Shown here: positions 28,175-35,526 of the stretch, one piece after another | How positions within the stretch are numbered: the first letter of the stretch is position 1 | How the letters are laid out: each line of letters begins with the position of its first letter | Assembly: GCA_017518975.1 (NCBI GenBank) | Contig: JAFWTH010000129.1 | Coordinates: 1-48,954 of the forward strand | DNA length: 48,954 bases | DNA from: Clostridia bacterium | GTDB lineage: Bacteria > Bacillota > Clostridia > Oscillospirales > CAG-272 | Direction of reading: 5' to 3' | Notes under the pieces: generated by a model | What the model was told of the DNA's origin: nothing | The model's input: only the letters and a program-made list of their open reading frames with translations | The model's database searches: none | Program-made: the position numbers and the translations under genes

Positions 28175-28248
28175 AAAAGCACCCGCCTTTCACTTTGAGT
28201 ATAACACAGATCAGCGCGAAAAAAAGTAAACTTTTTTGAAACTGGGGA

Positions 28249-28277
28249 TTGACAAGCCGTATTTGATTGGTTATAAC
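28249..28277 (+). promoter_or_regulatory. sigma-A promoter of the TSCPD gene
   Basis: Perfect TTGACA (28249-28254), 17-nt spacer, TATAAC (28272-28277), placed 38 nt before ATG 28315. Confidence 0.82.
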
Positions 28278-28314
28278 TAAAAATATGAGAGAAGGATCAA
28301 AAAGGAGCCGCGTT

Positions 28315-28575
28315 ATGAAATACAGATACAAAACGGAAATGACCTGTTCGAGCGAGATCACGTTCGATCTTGACGGCGAGGTCGTCACGAATATCGCGTT
28401 TACGGGAGGATGCAACGGCAACCTGAAGGCGATATCCAAGATACTCGACGGGTGGACGGTCGGACAGATCGTCGGGAAACTCGAGGGGAACACGTGCGGC
28501 AGAAGACCGACCTCGTGCGCCGATCAGCTTGCCCGAGCCGTGAAGAAGGCGTACGCCGAAGCGTCGGGAGAGTAA
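28315..28575 (+). CDS. TSCPD domain protein (TIGR03905-type)
   Basis: This 86-residue single-domain protein resembles the C-terminal TSCPD domain of adenosylcobalamin-dependent ribonucleotide reductases. It has GGCNGNLKAI and EGNTCGRRPTSCADQLARAV with conserved Cys residues that may bind zinc. ATG 28315 follows AAAGGAG at 7-nt spacing; the frame continues upstream into the promoter, so longer starts are excluded. Function is unknown; stand-alone copies are frequent in Clostridia. Confidence 0.9.
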   Translation: MKYRYKTEMTCSSEITFDLDGEVVTNIAFTGGCNGNLKAISKILDGWTVGQIVGKLEGNTCGRRPTSCADQLARAVKKAYAEASGE

Positions 28576-28579
28576 GTCT

Positions 28580-29053
28580 TCATCCGCAGAGATCCGCCCT
28601 CTCGATCCTGATCACTTTTTCAAGTTCACGCGGGTCGAGCGAGACTTGTCTTCCTACTTTTCCGCCGCTGAAATAAATACGGTCGAACGCTTCCGCGCTT
28701 TCGTCTATGAAAGTGCGGAACTGTTTTTTCATACCTACCGGAGAGCATCCGCCGTGAACGTACCCGGTCAGCGGCAGAAGCTCTTTTTCTTTTATCATCG
28801 AGATGCTTTTTTCTCCCGCCGCCGCGGCGGCGAGTTTGAGATCGAGCTCAGACAGAACGGGGATCATAAAAACGTAGTGCTCTCCCGACCGTCCGACGGT
28901 CACGAGAGTCTTGAAAACGGACGCGGGATCCGCTCCCGTCTCGCGCGCCGCCTCGGCTCCGCTTTTCTGCTTTGCGTCAAAAGAGTAATGCTCGTACTTC
29001 ACTCCCGCCGCGTCGAATACTCTCATCACGTTCGTCTTGTCGTCTTTACCCAT
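28580..29053 (-). CDS. ybaK: Cys-tRNA(Pro)/Cys-tRNA(Cys) deacylase, YbaK/EbsC family
   Basis: This 157-residue protein edits mischarged Cys-tRNA(Pro). Family motifs include the catalytic Lys region ASVFKTLVT, DLKLAAAAAGEKSISMI, GYVHGGCSPVGMKK and YFSGGKVGRQVSLDP. ATG 29053 gives the usual length; the frame is open further upstream but reads low-complexity lysine and asparagine residues. It converges on the TSCPD gene with a 4-nt gap and no obvious shared terminator. Confidence 0.92.
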   Translation of the reverse strand: MGKDDKTNVMRVFDAAGVKYEHYSFDAKQKSGAEAARETGADPASVFKTLVTVGRSGEHYVFMIPVLSELDLKLAAAAAGEKSISMIKEKELLPLTGYVHGGCSPVGMKKQFRTFIDESAEAFDRIYFSGGKVGRQVSLDPRELEKVIRIERADLCG

Positions 29054-29113
29054 CTTCCGGTTTCCCCCGTTTTTTTTCTTTATTCTACCATGGGGAGAGA
29101 AAAAGGGCAACGG

Positions 29114-29764
29114 TCATCTCTCTTTCTCGTAGTCCTCCCTGATCTCCGCGCACCAGTTTGATTCTATCGCAGAGGTCTTTCTCATTTTTGAGATCGCAGA
29201 ACCGACCGTGCTGTACAGGATATGCGTTCCTTTGGGATCCGCTCTGTAGTCGACGGCGCGATCCTCATCTATCCCGATCGCCGACGCGGCAGTCACCGAG
29301 TCGATGTTCGCTCCGATAAAGAGGAATTCCCAACCGTCTTTTTTCTTTTTTTCAATGAGTTTCTTCACCGCTCCGGGAGAGAATTCACGGCTCGCGTTCT
29401 CAAGGCCGTCCGTCGTGATGACGAAGACGACGTTGCCCGGCACGTCCTCTTTGCGAATGTACCTGTGAACGCTTTCCACGTGGCGGACCGTCGTACCGAC
29501 GGCGTCGAGCAGAGCGGTGCATCCGCGGACGAAGTATTCTTTTTCGGTGATTTCGGGTACTTCGACGATCGGAACTCTGTCGTGAAGCGTCTCGACGACG
29601 CCGTCGAACAGAACGGTCGTGACGAACGCCTCGCCATCTTCCTCGCGCTGCTTTTTAAGCATCGAGTTGAATCCGCCGATCGTGTCCGACTCAAGCCCTC
29701 CCATTGATCCGCTCCTGTCGAGGATGAATACCATCTCGGTGATCTTGTTTTTTTCGTTTTTCAT
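29114..29764 (-). CDS. von Willebrand factor A domain protein
   Basis: This 216-residue protein is made of a single vWA domain with a full MIDAS: DRSGSM near residue 16, a conserved Thr in GCTALLDAVG and ITTDGLEN around residue 115. No signal peptide or TM segment is seen, so it is cytoplasmic. ATG 29764 has GGAG at proper distance. It lies 116 nt downstream of a macro/HTH-type gene on the same strand, with a large inverted repeat in between. Such vWA proteins usually act as metal-dependent scaffolds; partner unknown. Confidence 0.9.
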   Translation of the reverse strand: MKNEKNKITEMVFILDRSGSMGGLESDTIGGFNSMLKKQREEDGEAFVTTVLFDGVVETLHDRVPIVEVPEITEKEYFVRGCTALLDAVGTTVRHVESVHRYIRKEDVPGNVVFVITTDGLENASREFSPGAVKKLIEKKKKDGWEFLFIGANIDSVTAASAIGIDEDRAVDYRADPKGTHILYSTVGSAISKMRKTSAIESNWCAEIREDYEKER

Positions 29765-29790
29765 TTTCTTTTCTCCTTTTCGGTAAAATA

Positions 29791-29821
29791 TACGGCGTGA
29801 TCCTTTTTCGATCACACCGTA
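29791..29821. promoter_or_regulatory. 31-bp inverted repeat upstream of the vWA gene
   Basis: TACGGCGTGATC (29791-29802), 7-nt loop, GATCACACCGTA (29810-29821), one mismatch in 12 bp. It sits 27 bp before the start codon and could be an operator or a leader hairpin. Confidence 0.5.
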
Positions 29822-29833
29822 ATTGTATACCGA

Positions 29834-29865
29834 AAGAGAAAAGGGAAGGTCGCCCGGCGGGCGAC
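29834..29865 (-). terminator. Possible weak terminator of the macro/HTH gene
   Basis: On the minus strand GTCGCCC (29859-29865), loop GCC, GGGCGAC (29849-29855), followed by a CT-rich tract with only short T runs. Partial read-through into the vWA gene is plausible. Confidence 0.4.
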
Positions 29866-29880
29866 ATTTGAAAAGGCAGG

Positions 29881-30909
29881 TCAGGACGCGCCGATCAACG
29901 GCTGATCGTACGCGAAAAGCGTCTCGTTTATCTCAAACAGGTCCCATACTCCGCGTGTGATGAAGTACTCGACGATGATATCGAACTTGTTGCTGTGAGA
30001 CAGGGCGAATCCCGCTTTCATCAAAAGATCTGCCGTGCGGGACAGATCGAGCTGAAGCGCAATCGCGAACGCGACAGCAGTCGGCTTGCTCGGCTTGTAA
30101 AGACGGTTGCTCCTGATCTTTGAAAACAGTTTGCGGTCCACGTTCGCGCGCTTGTAGCATTCGGCGTCCGTGATCCCGGCCTCGTCGATGAGGCGAAGGA
30201 GCATTTCGGAAAAACTCTCGTCAAGCTGATTGACGAGATGATCGAGTTCGCTGCCGCAGACCGTCTGTTCTTCACACACCTCGTCATATGCTTCGGGGAG
30301 CGATTCACTTCTCGGGAGTTTCGGGGACGGCGCTGCGGGCGATACTTTTTTCTTTCTGATCCTCCGCGCTCCGCGGGCGCTTTCCGTCGGCATATCCCTC
30401 CGGCTCTCAGCGAAGGCGTTGAAGCAGACCCCACGCCACGGATCCGGCGTATCGGACAAAAGAGCCCCGAGATCAGCCGGAGTCCTCTGCTTTAATGCTT
30501 CGCGCGTCGCATCATCCGAGACGATCACCGCGTCAAACTCTTTTCCTTTAAGGAACTCTCTGATCGCAGGGATCACCGAGTCGTGAAGCACGTCCGCGGG
30601 GATCACGCTTTTGACGATCAGCGCAGCGGAAGCGACCCCCGCCCGTTCCGCTTCGTAAAGACCCGAAACGACCGCCGACGCGTACACGTTCCCGTCGCCC
30701 GTCCCGGGGTTATCCGGGAGGATCGCGCAAAACGTTTTTTTCTTCCCGTCGGGGGATAAAACGGCGCACGCCTCCCCGGGAGAGATACATCTCAGCTGTT
30801 CGGTCCGGCCGCCGAAGCGGGCGGCTTTCGTCAGAGGATCGCGCCGTACCGGATATATCAGGGCGCCGCAATCGTTTGCGGCGTCGGAATTTGCAGCTAT
30901 TCTGAACAT
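29881..30909 (-). CDS. Degenerate macro domain protein with C-terminal XRE-like HTH domain
   Basis: This 342-residue protein has an N-terminal ~140 residues that keep macro-domain spacing ([11 protein letters not shown], a GP-like turn, [38 protein letters not shown]). The ADP-ribose-binding N-A-A-N and GGGV-type motifs are not recognisable. After a basic linker (about 180-205, RRIRKKK) comes a ~125-residue C-terminal domain found after macro domains in many Clostridia. It contains [17 protein letters not shown] and [13 protein letters not shown], which look like a Cro/XRE helix-turn-helix. ATG 30909 follows GGAAGG. The macro assignment is tentative; the C-terminal domain is recognised more confidently. 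Confidence 0.75.
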   Translation of the reverse strand: MFRIAANSDAANDCGALIYPVRRDPLTKAARFGGRTEQLRCISPGEACAVLSPDGKKKTFCAILPDNPGTGDGNVYASAVVSGLYEAERAGVASAALIVKSVIPADVLHDSVIPAIREFLKGKEFDAVIVSDDATREALKQRTPADLGALLSDTPDPWRGVCFNAFAESRRDMPTESARGARRIRKKKVSPAAPSPKLPRSESLPEAYDEVCEEQTVCGSELDHLVNQLDESFSEMLLRLIDEAGITDAECYKRANVDRKLFSKIRSNRLYKPSKPTAVAFAIALQLDLSRTADLLMKAGFALSHSNKFDIIVEYFITRGVWDLFEINETLFAYDQPLIGAS

Positions 30910-30937
30910 TTCGTCACCTTCCTGAAAGGTTTTCTAT

Positions 30938-30966
30938 ATTTTATCATAAAACGGGCGTCACATCAA
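30938..30966 (-). promoter_or_regulatory. sigma-A promoter of the macro/HTH gene
   Basis: On the minus strand TTGATG (30961-30966), 17-nt spacer, TAAAAT (30938-30943). Confidence 0.7.
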
Positions 30967-30972
30967 ATCCGG

Positions 30973-31001
30973 TTGTTTTTTTCTTTGCGTTGTGATAAAA
31001 T
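30973..31001 (+). promoter_or_regulatory. sigma-A promoter of the zinc-ribbon gene
   Basis: TTGTTT (30973-30978), 17-nt spacer, TAAAAT (30996-31001), 35 nt before ATG 31037 and divergent from the preceding promoter. Confidence 0.65.
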
Positions 31002-31036
31002 TATAGTCAAGGAAAAGCGCGAAAGGAGAAATATAA

Positions 31037-32095
31037 ATGGACAGAAACGAGATAGAATCAAAACTTGCCGCTCTTGAAGCGGAGAAAAAAGCGCTCGAGG
31101 AGGCGCTCGCGGAAGCGGAAAAGGAAGAGCCCGCAGCCGAGGAGGCGACCGTCGTTTGTCCCGTTTGCGGGAAAGCCGTCGACTCCGACGCCGAATTCTG
31201 TATTTACTGCGGTGCTCCGATCAAACAGGAATCAGTAATCTCCGAAGAACCCGAGATCCCCGCGGAGGGAACACGCTGTCCCGTGTGCGGAGCGCTCGTT
31301 GACGACGATTCTTTGTTCTGCACGTCATGCGGAGCAAAGATTGAGAAAGAGGCCTATGCGGAAGTCAAGGCGCCCGAGTTTGAAGCTCCCGTAGTGGAGC
31401 CTCCGGTGGTCGAGGCGCCCGAGTTTGAGGCGCCCGTTGTCGAACCTCCGGTAGTTGACGCTCCCGAGTTCGAGGCGCCCGTTGTCGAACCTCCGGTAGT
31501 CGAGGCGCCCGAGTTTGAAGCTCCCGTTGTCGAACCTCCGGTAGTTGACGCTCCCGAGTTCGAGGCGCCCGTAGTGGAACCTCCGGTAGTCGAGGCGCCC
31601 GAGTTCGAAGCTCCCGTGGTCGAACCTCCGGTCGTCGAAGAGCCGACGTTCGAAGCTCCCGTGGTCGAACCTCCGGTTGTCGAAGAGCCGACGTTTGAAG
31701 CGCCCGCAGTCGAACCTCCGGTCGTCGAAGAGCCGACGTTCGAAGCGCCCGTGGTCGAACCTCCGGTAGTCGATGCACCTGTGGTCGAGACGCCTGCGGT
31801 CGAACCTCCGGTCGCCGCGCCGGGATCCGTTCCGAATCCCTTCACCGAGCCCGCGCCGTCCGCTCCTTCCTACGAGCCCGAAACGCCCAAGGAGGAAGTT
31901 TGCCCGAAGTGCGGAAAAGAGATCCGTCCGGGAGCGGTATTCTGTACCGGATGCGGACTGAAACTCGGTGATCCGAAGGCGCAGCAGCAGGCGAATCAGA
32001 CGAGATTCTGCACCAAGTGCGGCGCGCAGATCAGCGCGAATGCGGTATTCTGCACCAAATGCGGAGCGAGACAGTATTTCACGACGAAACTGTAA
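31037..32095 (+). CDS. Zinc-ribbon protein with Pro/Glu/Val repeat linker
   Basis: This 352-residue protein has an N-terminal charged coiled-coil (residues 2-33), then two zinc ribbons (CPVCGKAVDSDAEFCIYCG and CPVCGALVDDDSLFCTSCG). About ten 15-residue repeats of consensus APEFEAPVVEPPVVE (residues 112-261) follow, then two more zinc ribbons (CPKCGKEIRPGAVFCTGCG, CTKCGAQISANAVFCTKCG). No TM segment or signal peptide is seen. AAAGGAG precedes ATG 31037. The repeat is proline-rich, acidic and probably an extended spacer between two zinc-ribbon pairs. Function is unknown; an adaptor role is only a guess. Confidence 0.88.
   Translation: MDRNEIESKLAALEAEKKALEEALAEAEKEEPAAEEATVVCPVCGKAVDSDAEFCIYCGAPIKQESVISEEPEIPAEGTRCPVCGALVDDDSLFCTSCGAKIEKEAYAEVKAPEFEAPVVEPPVVEAPEFEAPVVEPPVVDAPEFEAPVVEPPVVEAPEFEAPVVEPPVVDAPEFEAPVVEPPVVEAPEFEAPVVEPPVVEEPTFEAPVVEPPVVEEPTFEAPAVEPPVVEEPTFEAPVVEPPVVDAPVVETPAVEPPVAAPGSVPNPFTEPAPSAPSYEPETPKEEVCPKCGKEIRPGAVFCTGCGLKLGDPKAQQQANQTRFCTKCGAQISANAVFCTKCGARQYFTTKL
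31370..31819 (+). repeat. 45-bp in-frame minisatellite, about ten units
   Basis: Ten consecutive 45-bp units encode the 15-residue repeat. Units 1-6 begin APEF, 7-9 begin EPTF and the last is degenerate. Synonymous differences between units (GTAGTG, GTTGTC, GTGGTC for Val-Val) show the array is not freshly made, while alternation of E/D ends hints at two-unit (90-bp) duplications. Confidence 0.93.
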
Positions 32096-32137
32096 TTACC
32101 TTCGGCGCCCCGCGGCGCCTGAAAACGGAACGAGAAA

Positions 32138-32902
32138 ATGATGTCAAAAACAGCGGTTAAGATATTTGCGGTCATCATCGCCGCGATCACGGTCCTGGCG
32201 TGCGTCGGATGCGGCGCGGCGCCTTCCGACGGGACGGGGACCGTGCCTTCGGTGACGGATCCTTCCGGACAGAGCGCGACTGACGCGCGTCCCGAAGTGT
32301 TCAGTCAGGATGAGTATCTTCTCTATCAGAACGTTTTTTACGCCGACTACGGCAAAGAACTGGACGGCAAAGAGGTCTCCAAGGAGGGCGTTTTCGCAAC
32401 TATCTACGACGCGTATAACGGCAGGCAGCGCTATTACGTCTGGGGTTATTACGACCAGACGAAATGCTGCGACTGGCAGTGGGAGATCGTCCCGCAGAAC
32501 GCGGACGAACTTCCTCCCGTCGGCTCTCTCGTATCCGCGTCGGGAACGTTCGCGTCAGGCGCGGACGCGCTCGACGGATACTGGATCACCGACGCTTCGG
32601 TCAAAGTCAAAACGGAGTACCGTGGTCCCGCCGCCGAGAGGGATATGTGTTCGCTGAGCTGTACGCTGGAACGCATTCAGATGATCAACGTGATGAACCG
32701 CAAAGATGCTTTCGAAGACGAAGAGTTCCTTGCATACGGACGGATCGCCTCCGCGAATACGCTGGAAGATCCCTACTACGACAATTCGTGGGAGATCGAA
32801 CTGATATGGGACGGCGACGTCCCCGCGATCGGCACGCTCGTCGTTGTGAGCGGAACGATCAGGGACGGAAAACTGGCCGTTGAGTCGATAAGCGAAATGT
32901 AG
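32138..32902 (+). CDS. Lipoprotein with two OB-like repeats, unknown function
   Basis: This 254-residue protein has an N-terminal signal (KTAVKIFAVIIAAITVLACVGCG) whose Cys residues at 22 and 25 are lipobox candidates, then a Thr/Ser/Pro linker. Two related halves follow. One has VSKEGVFATIYD...WQWEIVPQNADELPPVGSLVSASGTF and the other FLAYGRIASA...SWEIELIWDGDVPAIGTLVVVSGTI, suggesting duplicated OB-fold units. ATG 32141 is an alternative start. It follows the zinc-ribbon gene by 42 nt and may share its promoter. Likely membrane-anchored outside the cell. Confidence 0.82.
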   Translation: MMSKTAVKIFAVIIAAITVLACVGCGAAPSDGTGTVPSVTDPSGQSATDARPEVFSQDEYLLYQNVFYADYGKELDGKEVSKEGVFATIYDAYNGRQRYYVWGYYDQTKCCDWQWEIVPQNADELPPVGSLVSASGTFASGADALDGYWITDASVKVKTEYRGPAAERDMCSLSCTLERIQMINVMNRKDAFEDEEFLAYGRIASANTLEDPYYDNSWEIELIWDGDVPAIGTLVVVSGTIRDGKLAVESISEM

Positions 32903-32913
32903 AATCCTTAGTT

Positions 32914-32947
32914 AAAAAGGCGGCAGGCACTTTTCCGTGCCTGCCGC
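32914..32947 (-). terminator. Terminator for the second Gfo/Idh/MocA gene
   Basis: On the minus strand GCGGCAGGCAC (32937-32947), 6-nt loop, GTGCCTGCCGC (32920-32930), then five T (32914-32918). The hairpin also sits just after the lipoprotein gene on the other strand. Confidence 0.85.
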
Positions 32948-32959
32948 TGCTTTGTATCA

Positions 32960-34084
32960 TCAAAGTTTGATCCTCTTTTCCTCCCAGCTCATCCCCGGGC
33001 GGAAATTCGGCATCTCCATCGTTCTGCCGTTGTTCGTCACGGAGAGCTGGCTGAGCAGCGCGACCGCGGTCCACTCCGCCGCGCGGTACACGTTCAGGTA
33101 CGGCATCTCGTTATTCTTTATCGCCGTCACGAAGTCCTCGACGATATAGTAGTCGCCGCCTCCGTGGCCCGCGCCTTTGCCCGCGCCGGACTTGAACCGC
33201 TCGGGAAGCATATAACTGAAATCGTTAAGCGAACGCCACGTGGTATGGCCCTCGGGATTTTCCTCGGTGTCGACCGCCACGACGTGGTCGCCTCCGGTGC
33301 GCGGCGCCTCAAAGCAGCCCTTCGTACCCTGTATCTGATAGTAAGTCAGCGCGTGCGGACGGGGCGAGATCGTGTCGACGCGGATCTTGACGAGTCCGCC
33401 GCTTTTCAGACGGCACATCACCTGGTTGACGTCGTCGTTTCGCAGTCCGTACGGGTTATGGTTGCCCGAGGAGAAGCACGCGATCTCCGTGATCCTCTCG
33501 TCGTCGTCGAGACACTGCATCACGGGACCGAGGGAGTGCGTCGGATAGAACGCTCCGCGCGTTCCCATCTGCCAGTACGATCTCCAGCCGACCTGCCCGT
33601 GCCAGTTCCGCAGATCGGTGCAGTCGTGCGTGTACTCGCCCTCGGCGTAATATATCTTGCCGAACATCCCGGCGCGCGCCATTTCCTTGACGATCTGCAT
33701 CTCGGGAGTGTAGCAGTAGTTTTCGGAATACATATAGATCTTGCCCGACTTTTCGACGGCCTCAATCAGCCACCACAGTTCGTCCATCGTGACGGCGGCG
33801 GTGACTTCGCTCATTACGTGGCGTCCGGTCTGGAGCGCCTTGATCGCCTGCGGCACGTGGCACTGCATCGGGGTCGCGATGAGGACGGCGTCTATATCGG
33901 CGCGGTCGAGCATATCCTCATAGATCCTGAATCTCGCTTCTTTCGGCAGGGAAAGGCGGTCTCCGAGATTCCCGACGATTTCTTCATCCAGATCGCAAAC
34001 AGCGGTGATTTTCGCATCGTCTCTCGCGGAGAACGCGCTGACGAACGACTCGGCTCTTGCACCGACTAATCCGACTTTGATCAT
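32960..34084 (-). CDS. Gfo/Idh/MocA family protein lacking the EKP lysine
   Basis: This 374-residue protein has a Rossmann N-terminus (IKVGLVGARAESF, lacking the usual GxGxxG third glycine). At the place of the family's EKP motif it reads HVMSEVTAAVT, so the catalytic Lys is replaced. The C-terminal domain keeps TRGAFYPTHSLGPV, VMCRLKSGGLVKIRVD and GAGHGGGDYYIVEDFV. Loss of the Lys suggests it does not act as a simple dehydrogenase. Some relatives are glycosidase-like (GH109), but I cannot assign that. ATG 34084 follows AAAGGAG. It is monocistronic with its own promoter and terminator. Confidence 0.85.
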   Translation of the reverse strand: MIKVGLVGARAESFVSAFSARDDAKITAVCDLDEEIVGNLGDRLSLPKEARFRIYEDMLDRADIDAVLIATPMQCHVPQAIKALQTGRHVMSEVTAAVTMDELWWLIEAVEKSGKIYMYSENYCYTPEMQIVKEMARAGMFGKIYYAEGEYTHDCTDLRNWHGQVGWRSYWQMGTRGAFYPTHSLGPVMQCLDDDERITEIACFSSGNHNPYGLRNDDVNQVMCRLKSGGLVKIRVDTISPRPHALTYYQIQGTKGCFEAPRTGGDHVVAVDTEENPEGHTTWRSLNDFSYMLPERFKSGAGKGAGHGGGDYYIVEDFVTAIKNNEMPYLNVYRAAEWTAVALLSQLSVTNNGRTMEMPNFRPGMSWEEKRIKL

Positions 34085-34110
34085 ATTGACTTATCTCCTT
34101 TAATTGTTTT

Positions 34111-34135
34111 CCCGGCGAGTATGCCGGGCTTTTTT
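34111..34135 (+). terminator. Terminator-like hairpin in a divergent intergenic region
   Basis: CCCGGC (34111-34116), loop GAGTAT, GCCGGG (34123-34128), C, six T (34130-34135) on the plus strand. No plus-strand gene ends nearby. On the other strand it lies in the 5' leader of the 34084 gene. Confidence 0.6.
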
Positions 34136-34143
34136 CAAAAACC

Positions 34144-34172
34144 ATTTTAACAGAAAACGGGGAATATTACAA
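34144..34172 (-). promoter_or_regulatory. sigma-A promoter of the 34084 Gfo/Idh/MocA gene
   Basis: On the minus strand TTGTAA (34167-34172), 17-nt spacer, TAAAAT (34144-34149). The transcript would carry the hairpin at 34111-34128 in its leader. Confidence 0.65.
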
Positions 34173-34227
34173 CCTGTTTTCAAAGGTTTTCCAAAACTCG
34201 CAAACTGAAAATCGGCAGGTGATTCTA

Positions 34228-34256
34228 TTGCAAAATAACTGTATATATGGTAATAT
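34228..34256 (+). promoter_or_regulatory. sigma-A promoter of the coaE operon
   Basis: TTGCAA (34228-34233), 17-nt spacer, TAATAT (34251-34256). It heads a run of eight tightly spaced genes ending at the terminator at 42309-42339. Confidence 0.68.
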
Positions 34257-34290
34257 ATATAATTAGGCAAATATGGGCAACGGTGATCAT

Positions 34291-34932
34291 ATGAAGAAGA
34301 AGAGCACTCCCGCGCTTATCGGTCTTTGCGGCAAAAGCGGTTCCGGAAAGGGAAGCGTCGCGTCGTTTTTTGAAGAGTTCGGGATCCCGTCCGTCGACAC
34401 AGACGCGGTCTGGCACGAGTTGATCGGGCCATCGCCGGAGGATGGGAAACGCAGCGAATGCGTCGAAGCGCTGGCGAAAATATTCGGCGAGGACGCCGTC
34501 AACTCCGACGGGTCTCTCAACAGGCAGTACGTCGCATCCGTCGTTTTTGCGCGCGGGGGAAAAGAGAAGAGAGGACTATTGAACCGGACGTCTCACCCGT
34601 TCATTATAGAAGAGACGCTGAAGCGCGCGGATGCGTTTGGGAAGAGCGGCTTCCGCGTCGTAATCATCGACGCGCCGCTCCTCTTTGAGAGCGGACTAGA
34701 CAAAAAGTGTGATTACGTCATCGCGGCGGACGCGCCGGACGACGTACTTATCGACCGCATAGTTTCCCGCGACGGGATACCGCCGGAACGCGCCGCGGAA
34801 AGGATCGCCGCGCAGAAGGGAGCGGAGGAGCTTCCGGTCGATCTGATCATCGATACCGACCGCCCGCGAACCTCGATCAGAGAAGACGTGAAGAGGATCG
34901 CGGAGATCTTAAAGGAAAAATACGGGGAATGA
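34291..34932 (+). CDS. coaE: Dephospho-CoA kinase
   Basis: It performs the last step of coenzyme A synthesis. This 213-residue P-loop kinase has LIGLCGKSGSGKGSVASFF, the conserved Asp in VDTDAVWHELI, the substrate region VVIIDAPLLFESGLDKKCD and the LID SRDGIPPERAAERIAAQ. The Walker A motif ends GKG instead of GKS/T, as in adenylate kinases. ATG 34291 is chosen because 34273 would leave only a ~10-nt leader from the predicted promoter; both are possible. The stop overlaps the next gene by 4 nt (ATGA). Confidence 0.9.
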   Translation: MKKKSTPALIGLCGKSGSGKGSVASFFEEFGIPSVDTDAVWHELIGPSPEDGKRSECVEALAKIFGEDAVNSDGSLNRQYVASVVFARGGKEKRGLLNRTSHPFIIEETLKRADAFGKSGFRVVIIDAPLLFESGLDKKCDYVIAADAPDDVLIDRIVSRDGIPPERAAERIAAQKGAEELPVDLIIDTDRPRTSIREDVKRIAEILKEKYGE

Positions 34933-35501
34933 AATACAAAAGAGCGCTGTTAAGGTCGGCTGTGATCGCCGCGATTATCATTCTGTCAGTCGTCATGGGT
35001 TTTCTCTGGCAGGCGATCAGCCGGAATATGGATCTGAAGAATTATCCGAGAGAGTTTTCCGAATTTATTGAGAAATACTCCCTCGAATACGGCGTTCCGG
35101 AGAAAGTTATTTACTCTGTCATCAAGTACGAAAGCGACTTTCAGTCGAACCACGTCGGCAGCGATACGGGCGTCGGACTCACCGGCCTCAAACCGGAGGA
35201 CTTTACCCGGCTGCTTTCCGTGACGAACGAGGACCTGACGGACGGTATCCTTTATGATCCGGAGACGAACGTCAGGTATGGCACTATGTATCTGTCGACT
35301 CTGTACAGTTCTTTCGGACGGTGGGAACAGGTATTCGCCGCCGTCGCGTCGAGTCGGGAGGCGGTGGAGATCTGGCGTGCCGATCCCGATCTCCTCGACG
35401 AGATGGGGAAACTCACGATTCCGGACGCATCAGTCGCCGCAGAGGTCAAAAAGCTCGAGGAAATTTCGGACAAATACAAAACTCTTTATAATTTGACGTA
35501 A
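34929..35501 (+). CDS. Membrane-anchored lytic transglycosylase (SLT domain)
   Basis: This 190-residue protein has one N-terminal TM segment (about residues 10-28) and an outside soluble-lytic-transglycosylase domain: SLEYGVPEKVIYSVIKYESDF with the catalytic Glu, VGLTGLKPEDF in place of the usual GLMQ-type motif, then NVRYGTMYLSTLY. It cleaves peptidoglycan glycan strands. It is translationally coupled to coaE through an ATGA overlap, a pairing also seen in other Clostridia. Confidence 0.9.
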   Translation: MKYKRALLRSAVIAAIIILSVVMGFLWQAISRNMDLKNYPREFSEFIEKYSLEYGVPEKVIYSVIKYESDFQSNHVGSDTGVGLTGLKPEDFTRLLSVTNEDLTDGILYDPETNVRYGTMYLSTLYSSFGRWEQVFAAVASSREAVEIWRADPDLLDEMGKLTIPDASVAAEVKKLEEISDKYKTLYNLT

Positions 35502-35526
35502 CTAAAACCGAAAGGAAGTATATAAA

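Noticed and set aside
31354..31845. A 163-residue Thr/Gly/Ser-repeat open frame on the opposite strand
   Set aside because: It is the antisense image of the 45-bp minisatellite. The plus-strand frame has a promoter, a ribosome site and zinc ribbons on both sides.
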